NCBI GenBank assembly: GCA_913009675.1
Contig: CAJVXD010000103.1
Location: forward strand, 1-5,259
Direction of reading: 5' to 3'
From: an uncultured bacterium
GTDB lineage: Bacteria > Omnitrophota > Gorgyraeia > Gorgyraeales > Gorgyraeaceae
Length of the DNA stretch: 5,259 nucleotides
Position numbers and translations under genes: made by a program. Positions 4,522 to 5,259 of this stretch are shown here, one piece after another; within the stretch, counting starts at the first letter, position 1; each line of letters starts with the position of its first letter. The notes below the pieces were generated by a model. That model searched no databases and had not been told where the DNA came from. It worked only from the letters and a program-made list of their open reading frames with translations.

Positions 4522-5259
4522 TTAGTTTTTTCTATATGCCTCTAAATAAGAATCACAGTAAAGTTGTTTTTCCATCAAAAGTTCTGCGGTTATCGCAGTA
4601 TCTACCAATCCCTTATCAGATGGGTCTATAATAGCAGCGTCGAGGCCTGCTGCTATTGCCATTGTCAGGAAGGTCCTGTTTATTAAAGGTCTTATTTGCG
4701 GCTGTGCGCCCTGAGATATATTGGATAGGCCTACAATAGTTTTTGGTGAAGGGACTGCCAACATCTTCGATTCCCTTATCGTCTTCAGCACCTCCTTGGC
4801 ATGCGTCTGTGCAACATTTACAGGCAATATAACCGCATCTATATAAAGGTCTGCCATATCAATACCGTGTTCCGTAGCTGATGCAACTATCTTCATGGCA
4901 AATTCCAGCCTCCCGTCCGAATCTTTCGGTATGCCTGATTTTCCCATTGTGAGCCCAATGACAGCAGCACTGTATTTTTTTGCAAGGCTGAAAAGGGACT
5001 TCATCTTCTCTTCGTCGGCATTTACGGAATTAATTATGGGCTTCGATCTAGAGAGTGCCAGCCCTGCCTCCATTACAGTTTGTTTAGTCGTATCTATGGC
5101 AAGACTGATATCGGTTACCTCGGTAATGGTTTTTACAAGCCACTCCATGGCCTCTTTGGGATTAGCCGAAGACGGCCCCACGTTAACATCCAGGGCACTC
5201 GCCCCACAGGAGGCCTGTTTTTTTGCCAGCCCCTGTATGAAGGCCTTGTCCTTCTTCCT
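4522..5259 (-). CDS. acsE: Methyltetrahydrofolate:corrinoid/iron-sulfur protein methyltransferase, 5' end outside the window
   Basis: The reading frame is open to the window edge: 26 residues from 5259 (RKKDKAFIQGLAKKQASCG to ALDVN) lead into VGPSSANP at 5181. The valine codon GTG at 5181 is internal, not a start. The 245 visible residues cover nearly all of a pterin-binding TIM barrel of about 262 residues. AcsE (MeTr) transfers the methyl group of 5-methyl-tetrahydrofolate to Co(I) of the corrinoid iron-sulfur protein in the Wood-Ljungdahl pathway. Visible residues D56 (LAIDTT), N77 (INSV), D141 (YIDAVILPVNV) and N180 (GLSNISQ) line up with D75, N96, D160 and N199 of the Moorella enzyme as I recall its numbering, all with the same offset of 19. 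That suggests about 19 residues are missing. Dihydropteroate synthase is less likely given the GLSNISQ and NRTFLTMAIAAGLDAAIIDP blocks. A catabolic corrinoid methyltransferase remains possible. Confidence 0.93.
   Translation of the reverse strand, partial: RKKDKAFIQGLAKKQASCGASALDVNVGPSSANPKEAMEWLVKTITEVTDISLAIDTTKQTVMEAGLALSRSKPIINSVNADEEKMKSLFSLAKKYSAAVIGLTMGKSGIPKDSDGRLEFAMKIVASATEHGIDMADLYIDAVILPVNVAQTHAKEVLKTIRESKMLAVPSPKTIVGLSNISQGAQPQIRPLINRTFLTMAIAAGLDAAIIDPSDKGLVDTAITAELLMEKQLYCDSYLEAYRKN

Noticed and set aside
4522..5181. Start of acsE at the GTG at 5181
   Set aside because: The frame continues upstream to the window edge with conserved AcsE sequence (FIQGLAKKQ, ALDVNVGP), so this GTG is an internal valine codon.

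Overview
This window appears to be one end of a contig from an uncultured anaerobic, Gram-negative-type bacterium, assembled from Illumina reads. A TonB-dependent receptor implies an outer membrane. A Wood-Ljungdahl methyltransferase (AcsE), a hexulose-phosphate synthase-RraA fusion and a stand-alone BioD-like/DRTGG protein fit an anaerobic candidate-phylum lineage. Omnitrophota-like is a guess from gene content only; no phylogeny was possible. Every gene lies on the minus strand, so transcription runs from high to low coordinates.

Bases 1-140 are not genomic. Positions 83-140 match the 58-nt Illumina P5/TruSeq adapter with one mismatch (position 89). Bases 1-82 are a T-rich, low-quality-looking read tail. 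Genomic sequence starts at 141, and the adapter cuts off the TonB receptor gene, whose apparent stop codon is half adapter.

One gene block reads, in transcription order: acsE (5' end outside the window), yjbQ, hps-rraA, an AAA_26/DRTGG protein, and tatA. The three junctions from acsE to the DRTGG gene are a 23-bp gap, a 1-bp TAATG overlap and a 4-bp ATGA overlap; tatA follows 34 bp later with a strong Shine-Dalgarno. This looks like a single operon.

A 646-bp region without genes (851-1496) separates tatA from the receptor gene. Next to tatA it holds a perfect 27-bp inverted repeat (arms 1316-1342 and 1455-1481) in which each arm can also fold into its own hairpin, resembling a REP/BIME or MITE-type element. 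Then, for the receptor gene, come a consensus-like sigma-70 promoter (TTGACA, 17 bp, TATAAA), a clear cobalamin riboswitch, an intrinsic terminator, and further leader hairpins ending just before the receptor's ribosome binding site.

The functional link is corrinoid. The receptor under B12-riboswitch control is most likely a BtuB-type cobalamin importer, and the neighbouring AcsE moves methyl groups from methyl-tetrahydrofolate to a corrinoid protein. The hps-rraA fusion adds one-carbon/sugar-phosphate chemistry. The roles of the YjbQ and DRTGG proteins in this setting are unknown.
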